Shown one piece after another: positions 1-7,963 of a stretch of DNA of 35,381 bases. Each line of letters opens with the position of its first letter. Position 1 is the first letter of the stretch. Source of the DNA: JALZAA01 sp035316025. Lineage in GTDB: Bacteria; Actinomycetota; Acidimicrobiia; IMCC26256; JACDBD01. The notes under the pieces were generated by a model. The model was not told the origin of the DNA and made no database searches. It saw nothing but the letters and a program-made list of their open reading frames with translations. The position numbers and the translations under genes were made by a program. Location of the stretch: positions 1 to 35,381 of the forward strand of contig DATFXL010000136.1 in NCBI GenBank assembly GCA_035316025.1, in the 5' to 3' direction.

Positions 1-246
1 TCGCTCGACCTCCCGGCGCGCCGGATGTGTCGGTTCTACCTGGGCCAGGAAGCGGCGCGGATCCGGCGACGCGGTGTTCCCGTTCTTACGTTCCAGCCCA
101 CCGGCGACGACCTGAAGGTGATGGGCATGAACGCGATGGACGAGGCCCGCCGCAAGCCGGTCACCGAGCAGGCACGCCAGTCGGCACGGAAGAAGCTCGA
201 ACGCCAGGACGTCGGGGCGTCGCTCGGAATCTTCACCGCGGTCTAG
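1..246 (+). CDS. Patatin-like phospholipase family protein, C-terminal fragment (5' end outside window)
   Basis: The frame is open from the first base and ends at TAG 244-246, so only about 81 C-terminal residues are visible and the start lies upstream. The segment GVPVLTFQP, followed by DDLKVMGMNAMD and a basic helix, resembles the C-terminal part of actinobacterial patatin-like lipid acyl hydrolases, where a 'P..DDL..MG.NAMD..RR' stretch is common. The catalytic GxSxG and DGG motifs would lie outside the window, so activity cannot be judged. It converges on the diiron gene, and a long inverted repeat sits between the two stop codons. The family call rests on recall of this motif alone; another hydrolase family is possible. 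Confidence 0.5.
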   Translation, partial: SLDLPARRMCRFYLGQEAARIRRRGVPVLTFQPTGDDLKVMGMNAMDEARRKPVTEQARQSARKKLERQDVGASLGIFTAV

Positions 247-250
247 GGGC

Positions 251-315
251 GGGCCGGCAGGGTCGCCGCCGACGATTGCCAGTCGAGGTGAGGAGGCGAT
301 GAACCCTGCCGGTCC
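251..315. terminator. Long inverted repeat between convergent genes, probable bidirectional terminator
   Basis: GGGCCGGCAGGGT (251-263) pairs with ACCCTGCCGGTCC (303-315): 13 bp with one G-T wobble, enclosing a 39-nt loop. It fills the gap between the stop codons of the patatin-like gene (246) and the diiron gene (320). There is no U-tract, which is common for terminators in high-GC actinobacteria. Confidence 0.45.
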
Positions 316-319
316 GCCG

Positions 320-1414
320 CTAGCCGGTTTGCTCGAGCTGCATGCGCTCGTACTCAGCGCCGGTGTCCTCCCAGTCTTCGAACTCGAGGACACCCAGCTC
401 GCCGAACTTCTGACGCAGCCAGCCGTCCCCCGCGTCGAGCAGGCCCAGCTTCTTGAGGTTGGGGACGATCTTCGAGAACAGCATCTTGCGGAACTCTCGC
501 TGCATCGGCGCGTCGAGCATGACGCGTGTGCACTCCTTCACCGGCAGACCCGCCCACTCCCAGACTTCTTGGCCCAAGAAGCGGTCCCGCATCTTCACGG
601 CGGCGTCGTAGCAGAACTCCTGGCGCTCACGGACACCGGCGGCGTCGAGATCCTGGTACGCCTCCTTGAGTGACAGCACGCCGAACGCGACGTGCCGCGC
701 TTCGTCTGCCATCACGTAGCGCGTGATCTGCTTGAGCAGCGGATCGGGTGAGGTCTGGTACTGGAAGCCGAAGGCGGCGAGCGCCAAGCCCTCGATCATG
801 ATCTGCATGCCGAGGTACGTCATGTCCCAGCGCGAGTCGGAGACGACGTCGTCGAGCAGGGACCGCAGATGGACGTTGATGGGGAACTCGTGCGCGAGCT
901 TTTCCTTGAGGTACTTGGCGTACACCTCGACGTGACGGGCTTCGTCCATGACCTGCGTGGCGGCGTAGTACTTGGCGTCGATCCAGGGGACCTGCTCGAC
1001 GATCTTCGCTGTGCAGATCAGCGCGCCCTGCTCGCCGTGCATGAACTGTGAGAGCACCCACGCCTGCTGGGCGGCGCCGAGGTCGTACCACTCGTCCTCC
1101 GACAGCCTCTCGAAGGGCGTCCCCGCCCGTTCGAGCGCCATCGTGGTGTTCAGCGGGTTGTTCGGGTCGCGGGCGATCTTCCACGGGTCGACATCGATGT
1201 CCCAGTCGATGTCGGACGAGACGTTCCACATCGACGTCTTCGCCTTCTCGTAGAGCTTGCTGAGCGCGTCACGGCTGCGGTCGTAGTCCCAGCTGAACAG
1301 CGCGTCCCCGGCCGAGCGGACGGCGTGGACGGCCTCTCGCTTCTCGTCGTCGGTGACGGTCTCGGCGAGTTCCTCGACCGTGCCGGAACGGATGTCCTGC
1401 TCCTCGACCGCCAT
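320..1414 (-). CDS. Ferritin-like carboxylate-bridged diiron protein
   Basis: This 364-residue soluble protein carries the full ligand set of a four-helix-bundle diiron enzyme: E128 (HGEQ), E158xxH161 (DEARH), E208 (MIEGL) and E238xxH241 (DEARH). This E...ExxH...E...ExxH order is shared by ribonucleotide reductase R2-like, AurF-like and acyl-desaturase-like oxidases. The substrate cannot be read from sequence. The ATG at 1412-1414 is preceded by a purine-rich GGGAGAAGGGAAAG. It is last in a probable three-gene operon, 33 bp after the WS/DGAT gene, which suggests oxidation (hydroxylation, desaturation or N-oxygenation) of a lipid-linked substrate; that is inference. All six ligands are present, so an active metal centre is likely. 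Confidence 0.8.
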   Translation of the reverse strand: MAVEEQDIRSGTVEELAETVTDDEKREAVHAVRSAGDALFSWDYDRSRDALSKLYEKAKTSMWNVSSDIDWDIDVDPWKIARDPNNPLNTTMALERAGTPFERLSEDEWYDLGAAQQAWVLSQFMHGEQGALICTAKIVEQVPWIDAKYYAATQVMDEARHVEVYAKYLKEKLAHEFPINVHLRSLLDDVVSDSRWDMTYLGMQIMIEGLALAAFGFQYQTSPDPLLKQITRYVMADEARHVAFGVLSLKEAYQDLDAAGVRERQEFCYDAAVKMRDRFLGQEVWEWAGLPVKECTRVMLDAPMQREFRKMLFSKIVPNLKKLGLLDAGDGWLRQKFGELGVLEFEDWEDTGAEYERMQLEQTG

Positions 1415-1447
1415 GGGCTTTCCCTTCTCCCGTCGACGCGTTTGCCT

Positions 1448-2890
1448 TCAGTCTCTCGCAGATCCGTTCGCCGCCGGGCCCTCCCCCGACGCTTCGTCAT
1501 CCGATACGCCGGTGTTTCCCGACAATTTCAGCAATTCGGCCATTCCGTCCTCGACGCCCCGGCAGAGCACCCCGATGTCGGGGGCGGTGTCGTAGTCGCC
1601 CGTCACCCCGAAGTTCAGCATGCCGTTGTACGAGAAGATCGCGACGCCGATGCGCAGGTGCCCGGCGATCGGCACGAACGGGAACGCCTCGAGCATCTGA
1701 CGGCCGCACGCATACAGCGGCTGCTGCGGACCGGGAACGTTCGTGGTCACCGTGTTCACGTTCCGTTGCGGGATGCGGAACGCCACGCGGGTCCCCACCG
1801 CGAGAAGCAGCGCAGGCGCGAAGCCCGACAGCGAGGTGAGCACCTCACCCGCAACCGCCTGCTTCGATTCCTTCAGGCCGTCCATCTGCTTGCGGATCGA
1901 ACCCAAGCGCTCGGCGGGATCAGTGATGCCGATCGGCAACTCCGCGAACATCGCCGACACGCGGTTGTTGTAGACGCCGCGCTCGTCGGGCATCCGCACG
2001 GACACGGGCACGAGCGTGCGCACCGCGCGCCCGTCGGGCGATTCGTCGCGCGCCATGATCAGATCGCGGAAGCCGCGAGTGAGGACCGTCAGCACGACGT
2101 CGTTCACCGTGCCGCCGAGCGCGCTGCGCACGCGCTTCACGTCGGCAAGGGTCGTGCGCGCCCAGTCCCACCGTCGGTGGGGCCCGATTGGGCCGTTGAG
2201 CGACGACTCCGCCGTCGGCCGTACGAGCCCGGCCAGCGACGCGACGCCCCGAGCCGCCTCGGCGAACATCCCCCCGAACTGACGCCATCCGCGCGCGGCG
2301 GCGCGCATGGCACGGAACTGCTCGTACGGGTTGGCGACCAGGTCGCCGAGAGCCTCCGCGATCAAACGCACGTCAGACGGTTCGGGCTCGGGCCGCCACG
2401 TGTCGAGGGTGGGCCGCGGCGGCTCGCGCTCGGCGTCGAGCATGACCGCGAGGAGGTCCGACCCCGACACGCCGTCGACCATGGAGTGGTGCACCTTCGA
2501 CACGAGGGCCCAGTGGCCGTCCTGGAGGCCCTCGACCATCCACATCTCCCACAGCGGCTTCGTGCGGTCGAGCTGTTGGGCCATGAGCCTGCCGACGAGG
2601 TTGCGCAGCTCCTGGTCGCCGCCGGGCGGCGGCAACGCCGTGTGCCGGAGGTGGTACCCGAGGTTGAAGTGCGAGTCGTCGACCCAGACCGGGCGGCCCA
2701 GGTCGAAGGGCACGAAGCGCACCTTCTGGCGGTAACGCGGCACCAGAGGGAGCTTGCCGGCGACGAGGTCGGCGAAATCGCCGTAGGTCGGTGCCGGACC
2801 TTCGAAGATCCCGACGGAGCCGATGTGCATGTGGTTCACGTCGTTCTCGATGTGGAGGAACGACGCGTCCAGCGGGCTCATGCGATCCAT
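1448..2890 (-). CDS. Wax ester synthase / acyl-CoA:diacylglycerol acyltransferase (WS/DGAT)
   Basis: Enzymes of this family transfer an acyl group from acyl-CoA to diacylglycerol or a fatty alcohol and make storage triacylglycerol or wax esters at the membrane. The 480-residue product has the family N-terminus (MSPLDASFLHIE), the catalytic HHxxxDG motif as HHSMVDG at residues 134-140, and later NVPGPQQPLYACG and a typical C-terminal 'GVAIFSYNG' region. The length matches the family. The ATG at 2888-2890 has GGGAGGG about 6 nt upstream; a second in-frame ATG three codons on is the alternative. The gene starts 38 bp after the E1 stop, and the diiron gene follows. The upstream enzyme could supply branched acyl-CoA substrates, which is inference from adjacency. 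Confidence 0.93.
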   Translation of the reverse strand: MDRMSPLDASFLHIENDVNHMHIGSVGIFEGPAPTYGDFADLVAGKLPLVPRYRQKVRFVPFDLGRPVWVDDSHFNLGYHLRHTALPPPGGDQELRNLVGRLMAQQLDRTKPLWEMWMVEGLQDGHWALVSKVHHSMVDGVSGSDLLAVMLDAEREPPRPTLDTWRPEPEPSDVRLIAEALGDLVANPYEQFRAMRAAARGWRQFGGMFAEAARGVASLAGLVRPTAESSLNGPIGPHRRWDWARTTLADVKRVRSALGGTVNDVVLTVLTRGFRDLIMARDESPDGRAVRTLVPVSVRMPDERGVYNNRVSAMFAELPIGITDPAERLGSIRKQMDGLKESKQAVAGEVLTSLSGFAPALLLAVGTRVAFRIPQRNVNTVTTNVPGPQQPLYACGRQMLEAFPFVPIAGHLRIGVAIFSYNGMLNFGVTGDYDTAPDIGVLCRGVEDGMAELLKLSGNTGVSDDEASGEGPAANGSARD

Positions 2891-2928
2891 CGAGGCCCTC
2901 CCGGTCGGATGTCGCGGAGGGTAGCGCG

Positions 2929-5094
2929 TCAGTACGCCAGCAGCGCCCGGAGGTCGCGGGCGATGTCGTCGACTTGCGGGAGGACGGTGTGCTCGAGCGT
3001 CGGCTCGTACGCGACAGGACTGTCGAGGGCGGCGAGGCGCCACACGGGTGCGTCGAGGTCCTCGAAGCACTCGTCGACGATCCACGCCGCGATCTCGGCG
3101 CCGAACCCGCAGCGCAGCGTGTCCTCGTAGAGGACGAGCACGCGCCCGGTCCTGGCCACCGACTCGGCCACGATTTCCTGGTCCCACGGGACCAGTGTCC
3201 GCAGGTCGATGATCTCGACCGCGTCACCGTCGGGATCGACGTCCCGGGCGGCGAGCTCGGCGCGGTGCACGGTCGCGCCGTACGTCACGATCGTGACCCG
3301 GTTGCCGCGCGTGACGTACGCACCTCGACCGAACGGCACCATCCAGTCGGCCGGCGGCATCGGGTCACGGTTGTAGCCCTGCCGGTACAGGTGCTTGTGC
3401 TCGAGGAACAACACGGGGTCCTCGCATCGGAACGCGGTTCGCAACAAGCCGGCGGCGTCGCGCGCGCGTGACGGGAACGCGATCAACAGGCCCGGGACGT
3501 GGGCGAAGATCGATTCCCCGCACTGCGAGTGCCAGATCGACCCACCCGTGAGATACCCACCGATGGGGACGCGCAGGACCATTGGGCAAGTGAACGCGCC
3601 GTGCGACCGCCAGCGCAACGTCGCTGCTTCAGATTTGATCTGCTGCATGGCGGGCCAGATGTAGTCGAAGAACTGCACCTCGGGAGTGGGGCGCAGCCCG
3701 CGCGTTCCCTGTCCGATCGCACGGCCGACGATGTTCGCCTCGGCGAGCGGCGTGTTGTAGCAGCGCGCGATCCCGAACTCGGTTTGGAGACCGAACGTGA
3801 CGCCGAACACGCCGCCTTTGCCTGGCACCTTCCCGAGCACCCGGGGGTCGGCGTCGGCGACATCCTCGCCGAAGACGCGGATGCGCTCGTCGCGCGCCAT
3901 CTCCTCGTGGAGCGTGAGGCGGATCGCCTCACCGAAGGGGACCGACTCGGGCGCCGGCCGTTGTTCTGTTCCGCCGTCGGCCGACGCACTGCCTTCGGCG
4001 GACAGATCGCGTTCGGCGGTGGGGACGGGCCGTGGGCCTAGGAGGTGGCTCGTCACCTCGAGAGGATCCGGACGTGGCGCGCCCAGCGCCTCCTTGGCCG
4101 CCTCGGCCACCAGCTCGGTGGCCTCCTTCCGCACGTCTTCGGCCCGCTCAGGCGTCAGCGCGCCCTTGCCGATCAGTTCGCGCTCGAGCAGCAGGATCGG
4201 ATCGTGCTCGGCTTCGTCCTCGAGCTCCTCGGGAGGCCGGTACTTCTTCTGGTCGTCGGAGAGCGAGTGGGAGTACGGACGCGTCACGGTGGCGTGGATC
4301 AGCCCCGGTCCCTGCCCGGCCCGGACGCGCTGGATCGCATCGGCGCCGAGCCGGCGCACGTCGAAGTAGTCACGCCCGTCGATCTTCGTGACATGCAGGC
4401 CGCGGATGCCCATCACCATCTCCGACACGGGAGCCGGCGCCTGGTCGCTGGCCCGCACCGAGATCGCGTACCCGTTGTCGGCAACGACGTAGAGCACCGG
4501 CAAGCCGAGTCGGCACGCCGTGTTCAGGCTCTCCCAAAACTCGCCCTCGGAGCACGCGCCTTCGCCGAGCGACACGTACGTGACCTCGTCCCCGTACGCG
4601 GTGCAGCCGGGAAGGTCGCGCCCGACGATGTACCGCCCCGCTTCCGCGCACCCGACCGCCGGGAGACACTGGCTGCCGGTCGGGCTCGACTGGCTGACGA
4701 TGTGGCGCGCCGCGTCGCCCCAGTGGCACGGCATCTGCCGACCGCCCGAAGCCGGATCGTCGGCGCTCCCGACCGCCTGCAGGAGGATCTCCACCGGCGT
4801 CACGCCGAGCGCCAGCACGAGCGCCCGGTCCCGGTAGTACGGGAAGAACCAGTCGTACCCGGCGCGCAGTGACCGGGCAAGGCCGAGCAATAGCGCCTCG
4901 TGACCGGCGCCCGAGATCTGGAAGAACACTTGGCTCTGCTGCCGGAGCGCGATCTCACGGTCGTCGATCGCGCGCGAGATGCATGCAAGGCGGTAGTCGG
5001 CGACGGCTTCGTCGAGCTCTTGGTCTCGATGGCCGTTGCGGTGACCGTTGCCCCGAGGAGCCGGATGATGCGCGAGCCGATCGAGCAGCCTCAC
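2929..5094 (-). CDS. 2-oxoacid dehydrogenase E1 component, fused alpha-beta
   Basis: The 721-residue protein joins both halves of a ThDP-dependent 2-oxoacid dehydrogenase E1, which decarboxylates a 2-oxoacid and passes the acyl group to lipoyl-E2. Residues about 30-340 are the alpha half, with the ThDP/Mg site GEGACSEG (177-184) and DNGYAI (206-211). A linker rich in charged residues follows (about 340-395). Residues about 400-721 are the transketolase-like beta half, with FGEDV, EVQFFDYIWPA and a C-terminal domain. In most branched-chain complexes these are separate genes. The start is GTG at 5094 with a GGGGTGA-like site. A minus-strand TATCGT (5121-5116) may be its -10 element. Substrate could be branched-chain or pyruvate-like; branched-chain is favoured by family resemblance only. 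Confidence 0.88.
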   Translation of the reverse strand: MRLLDRLAHHPAPRGNGHRNGHRDQELDEAVADYRLACISRAIDDREIALRQQSQVFFQISGAGHEALLLGLARSLRAGYDWFFPYYRDRALVLALGVTPVEILLQAVGSADDPASGGRQMPCHWGDAARHIVSQSSPTGSQCLPAVGCAEAGRYIVGRDLPGCTAYGDEVTYVSLGEGACSEGEFWESLNTACRLGLPVLYVVADNGYAISVRASDQAPAPVSEMVMGIRGLHVTKIDGRDYFDVRRLGADAIQRVRAGQGPGLIHATVTRPYSHSLSDDQKKYRPPEELEDEAEHDPILLLERELIGKGALTPERAEDVRKEATELVAEAAKEALGAPRPDPLEVTSHLLGPRPVPTAERDLSAEGSASADGGTEQRPAPESVPFGEAIRLTLHEEMARDERIRVFGEDVADADPRVLGKVPGKGGVFGVTFGLQTEFGIARCYNTPLAEANIVGRAIGQGTRGLRPTPEVQFFDYIWPAMQQIKSEAATLRWRSHGAFTCPMVLRVPIGGYLTGGSIWHSQCGESIFAHVPGLLIAFPSRARDAAGLLRTAFRCEDPVLFLEHKHLYRQGYNRDPMPPADWMVPFGRGAYVTRGNRVTIVTYGATVHRAELAARDVDPDGDAVEIIDLRTLVPWDQEIVAESVARTGRVLVLYEDTLRCGFGAEIAAWIVDECFEDLDAPVWRLAALDSPVAYEPTLEHTVLPQVDDIARDLRALLAY

Positions 5095-5115
5095 TGGATC
5101 TTCACCCCAGTGAGA

Positions 5116-5164
5116 ACGATAGGACCGCGAGAACCGCGACTGGTGGAACCCGCGTGACTAGCGT
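5116..5164. promoter_or_regulatory. Divergent promoter region between E1 and E2 genes
   Basis: Two -10-like hexamers face away from each other in the 59-bp gap: TATCGT on the minus strand (5121-5116) towards E1 and TAGCGT on the plus strand (5159-5164) towards E2. The plus-strand hexamer ends 7 nt before an in-frame GTG at 5172, which would give a leaderless E2 mRNA. I see no clear -35 elements. Confidence 0.35.
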
Positions 5165-6032
5165 GTGGACCGTGGCCACCGTCCATCCGGCCCGCACCCG
5201 TCGCCGAGCGCGGCGGCGTCCCCGGTTCCGCTCGCCGGTGGTGCGCCGCCTGATCGCCGAGCATCAGCTCGACGCGGTCACGATCGACGGGACGGGAACG
5301 GCCGGACGCGTCTCACGTGAGGACATTCTCCGGGTGCTCGAGACGCCTCCGCAGGTCGAGGTCGTACCGCTCAACCGGACGCAACGGCTCACCGGCGAGC
5401 ACATGGTCCGTTCGCTGCACGTCGCGCCGCACGCCTTCATCGCGATCGAAGTCGATTTCGAGCGAGTGGAGCGGGAGCGCCGCGCCGCCGGGCTCACCTA
5501 CCTTCCCTTCGTCGCCCGTGCCGTGATCGACGCCGTCGCCGCGTGTCCACGTGTGAACGCGACGGTCGGTGACGGCGAGCTCGTCCTGCACCACGCCGTG
5601 CACCTCGGCATCACCGTCGACCTCCATCACCAGGGACTGATCGTCCCCGTCGTGCGCGACGCGCACAGCAAGCGGCTCGGCGCACTCGCGGACGAGATGC
5701 GCGACCTCGCTGCCCGTGCCCGGGCGAAGCGGCTGGCGGCGGACGACGTTGCCGGTGGAACGTTCACGATCACGAACCCGGGTCCTTCCGGCACCGCGAT
5801 CTCGGCGCCGATCATCCATCAGCCGCAGGTCGCCATCCTGTCGACCGACGGCGTGCGGCGTCGCCCGGTGGTCGTCGAGGCCGCCGACGGCACCGAGGCC
5901 ATCGCCGTGCACGCGGTCGGGATGGTCGGGCTCAGCTTCGACCACCGCGCCTTCGACGGTGCCTACGCGGCCGAGTTCCTCGCGCGCGTGCGCGAGATCG
6001 TCGAGACGCGGCCGTGGGAGATCGAGCTGTAA
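5154..6032 (+). CDS. 2-oxoacid dehydrogenase E2 acyltransferase lacking a lipoyl domain
   Basis: The product (up to 292 residues) has a peripheral subunit-binding domain at about residues 26-62 (SPVVRRLIAEH ... GRVSREDIL). The chloramphenicol-acetyltransferase-like catalytic domain follows directly, with the active-site DHRAFDG at 263-269 and the usual NPGPSGT and PQVAILS stretches. E2 proteins normally begin with one to three lipoyl domains (lysine in a DKA/DxA turn). Here an Arg-rich segment of about 25 residues takes their place, and the DNA upstream codes for E1 on the other strand, so no exon-like remainder exists. Start options are GTG 5154 (GGTGGA 6 nt upstream) or GTG 5172 (leaderless). 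Its stop codon abuts that of the GH15 gene. Confidence 0.85.
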   Translation: MTSVWTVATVHPARTRRRARRRPRFRSPVVRRLIAEHQLDAVTIDGTGTAGRVSREDILRVLETPPQVEVVPLNRTQRLTGEHMVRSLHVAPHAFIAIEVDFERVERERRAAGLTYLPFVARAVIDAVAACPRVNATVGDGELVLHHAVHLGITVDLHHQGLIVPVVRDAHSKRLGALADEMRDLAARARAKRLAADDVAGGTFTITNPGPSGTAISAPIIHQPQVAILSTDGVRRRPVVVEAADGTEAIAVHAVGMVGLSFDHRAFDGAYAAEFLARVREIVETRPWEIEL

Positions 6033-7925
6033 CTAAGCCACCCAGCCGCTGTCGGAGAGCTTCCGGTCGATGGCGTAGGCGGCACTGATCAACCCGAGGT
6101 GCGTGAACGCTTGGGGAAAGTTTCCCAGGTGCTCGCCGTGCGGGCCGAGCTCCTCGCCGTACAGACCGACGTGGTTCGCGTAGCCGAGCATCTTCTCGAA
6201 GACGAGCCGCGCCTTCTGTGGGTCGCCCGAACGGGCGAGCACCTCGGCATACCAGAACGAGCACATGTTGAAGGTGCCCTCCTCGCCCATCAGGCCGTCG
6301 GGGGCACCGCGGCCGATTCGGTACCGGAACACGAGCGAGTCCTCGACGAGCCTCTCCTTGATCGCCTGTAGCGTCGAGAGCCAACGGGGGTCCATCGAGC
6401 TGATGAACTTCACCAGCGGCATCATCAGCGTCGAGGCATCGAGCATCTTCGAGCCCTTGTGCTGGACGAACGCCCGCAGTTCGGGATCCCAGAAGTTCGC
6501 GTAGATGTCCGCGTAGATCTCGTCGCGCGTCGCCCGCCACCGCTCGAAGGGGTACGGGAACGAGCGCCGGTCGGCGAGGCGGATGCCGCGGTCGACGGCC
6601 ACCCAGCACATCAGCCGGGAGTACAGGAACTCCTGCCGGCCGCCGCGCACTTCCCACACCCCTTCGTCGGGGAGCTGCCAGTGCTCGGTGACCCAGTCGA
6701 CGAGCCGGACGAGGTTGTGCCAGAGGTCGTGCGAGATCGGGGACCCGTACTTGTTGAACAGGTACACCGAGTCCATGAGCTCGCCGTAGATGTCGAGCTG
6801 GAGCTGGTCGTACGCATTGTTGCCGATGCGGACGGGCCTGGACCCCGCGTAGCCCTCGAAGTGCGGGAGGATCTCTTCGGTGAGGTCCTTGTGCCCGTCG
6901 ATCCCGTACATGACCTGCAGCGACCCATCGGGGCCGAGGTCGTTGCAGCGATCTTCGATCCACTGCATGAACGCGCCCGCCTCCGCCGTGTACCCGAGCC
7001 GGATGAGCGCGTACAGCGTGAACGATGCATCACGGATCCAGGTGTACCTGTAGTCCCAGTTGCGCTCGCCACCGATCTCCTCGGGGAGGCTGCAGGTCGG
7101 CGCGGCGACGAGAGACCCGAACCGGTTCGACACGAGCAGCTTGAGCACCAGAGCGGAGCGGTTCACGGTCTCCCGCCAGCGGCCTTGGTACTGCGAATGC
7201 CCGATCCAGTTGCGCCAGTAGTTCACCGTGTCCTTGAACACCTCGGTGACGTAGTGGGGCGACTCCGACGGGCTCGGCCGCCCGGCAACGGCCTCCTCCA
7301 TCACGAAGGCGGCGGTCTCGCCTGCTCGCAGGGTGAAGGTGCCGACCACGGCGCCGTTCTTGACCTCGAGGGGGACCTGCGAGCGCAGCCGGACCGTCCG
7401 GCCGTTGGGCCCCTCCGAGTGGAAGAGGATCTCGCCCTGGCGAACGTCGACTTTGTGGCCGGCGCGGCCGTAGTCGAAACGGGGGTCGAAGATGACGTCG
7501 AAGGACGTCTCGCCCCGGACGCCCTTGGCCCGGCGGACGAGGGCGTGGCTGTATTGGGTCTCGTCGGCGCCTACTGGCATGAAGTCGGAGACCTCGGCGA
7601 CGCCGTCCTCGTCGAGCGTGCGGGTGATCAGCACGTTCGTGTCTGGGAGGTACATCTGCTTGACGGTGCCGGAGGCTTGGCGTGGCCGGATCCGGAAGCG
7701 ACCGCCGTGTTGGACGTCGAGCAGGCAGCAGAACATCGTCGCCGACCCGAAGTGGGGGTACGACATGAAGTCGATGGACCCGTCCGTGCCCACCAGCGCC
7801 ACGGTGTGGAGGTCGCCGATGACTCCGTGGTCCTCGATCGGCAGGTACCCGGCCACGATTCTCCCATTGCTCCCGGTCGCGCCGCGCGTCAGACCGATGA
7901 TCCCATGTTCAATCGCAAGGGACAC
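6033..7925 (-). CDS. Glycoside hydrolase family 15 protein (glucoamylase/trehalase-like), copy 1
   Basis: GH15 enzymes invert and hydrolyse terminal alpha-glucosidic bonds of malto-oligosaccharides or, in actinobacteria, trehalose. The product begins with the trehalase-like N-terminal domain (GVIGDLHTVALVGTDGSID, about residues 35-52) and continues into the (alpha/alpha)6 barrel: NWDYRYTWIRD (289-299), DEGVWEVRGG (420-429, region of the catalytic acid) and a C-terminal LYGEELG segment where the base is expected. There is no signal peptide, so it is probably cytoplasmic. Start is GTG 7925, or GTG 7856 with a better GGGAGA site; the protein matches its paralogue only from residue about 27, so 7856 is quite possible. 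It resembles a second copy at 31990-33858 throughout. Confidence 0.9.
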   Translation of the reverse strand: MSLAIEHGIIGLTRGATGSNGRIVAGYLPIEDHGVIGDLHTVALVGTDGSIDFMSYPHFGSATMFCCLLDVQHGGRFRIRPRQASGTVKQMYLPDTNVLITRTLDEDGVAEVSDFMPVGADETQYSHALVRRAKGVRGETSFDVIFDPRFDYGRAGHKVDVRQGEILFHSEGPNGRTVRLRSQVPLEVKNGAVVGTFTLRAGETAAFVMEEAVAGRPSPSESPHYVTEVFKDTVNYWRNWIGHSQYQGRWRETVNRSALVLKLLVSNRFGSLVAAPTCSLPEEIGGERNWDYRYTWIRDASFTLYALIRLGYTAEAGAFMQWIEDRCNDLGPDGSLQVMYGIDGHKDLTEEILPHFEGYAGSRPVRIGNNAYDQLQLDIYGELMDSVYLFNKYGSPISHDLWHNLVRLVDWVTEHWQLPDEGVWEVRGGRQEFLYSRLMCWVAVDRGIRLADRRSFPYPFERWRATRDEIYADIYANFWDPELRAFVQHKGSKMLDASTLMMPLVKFISSMDPRWLSTLQAIKERLVEDSLVFRYRIGRGAPDGLMGEEGTFNMCSFWYAEVLARSGDPQKARLVFEKMLGYANHVGLYGEELGPHGEHLGNFPQAFTHLGLISAAYAIDRKLSDSGWVA

Positions 7926-7950
7926 GGCACACGGATGCCCGTCCAGGAGT

Positions 7951-7956
7951 TAGCGT
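7951..7956 (+). promoter_or_regulatory. -10 element TAGCGT, leaderless SDR gene
   Basis: TAGCGT ends 7 nt before the ATG at 7964, so transcription would begin at or very near the start codon. The nearest purine-rich site (AGGAG, 7945-7949) is 14 nt from the ATG, too far for normal use. The same hexamer precedes the E2 gene. Confidence 0.4.
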
Positions 7957-7963
7957 TGCCCGA

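Noticed and set aside
299..673. Plus-strand frame starting at ATG 299 behind a strong GTGAGGAGG site
   Set aside because: It lies antisense to the diiron gene, whose ligand motifs prove the minus strand codes. The translated product has no recognisable features.
1325..3130. Long plus-strand open frame of about 600 codons
   Set aside because: It is antisense to WS/DGAT and E1, both with clear catalytic motifs. Long shadow frames are common in such GC-rich DNA.
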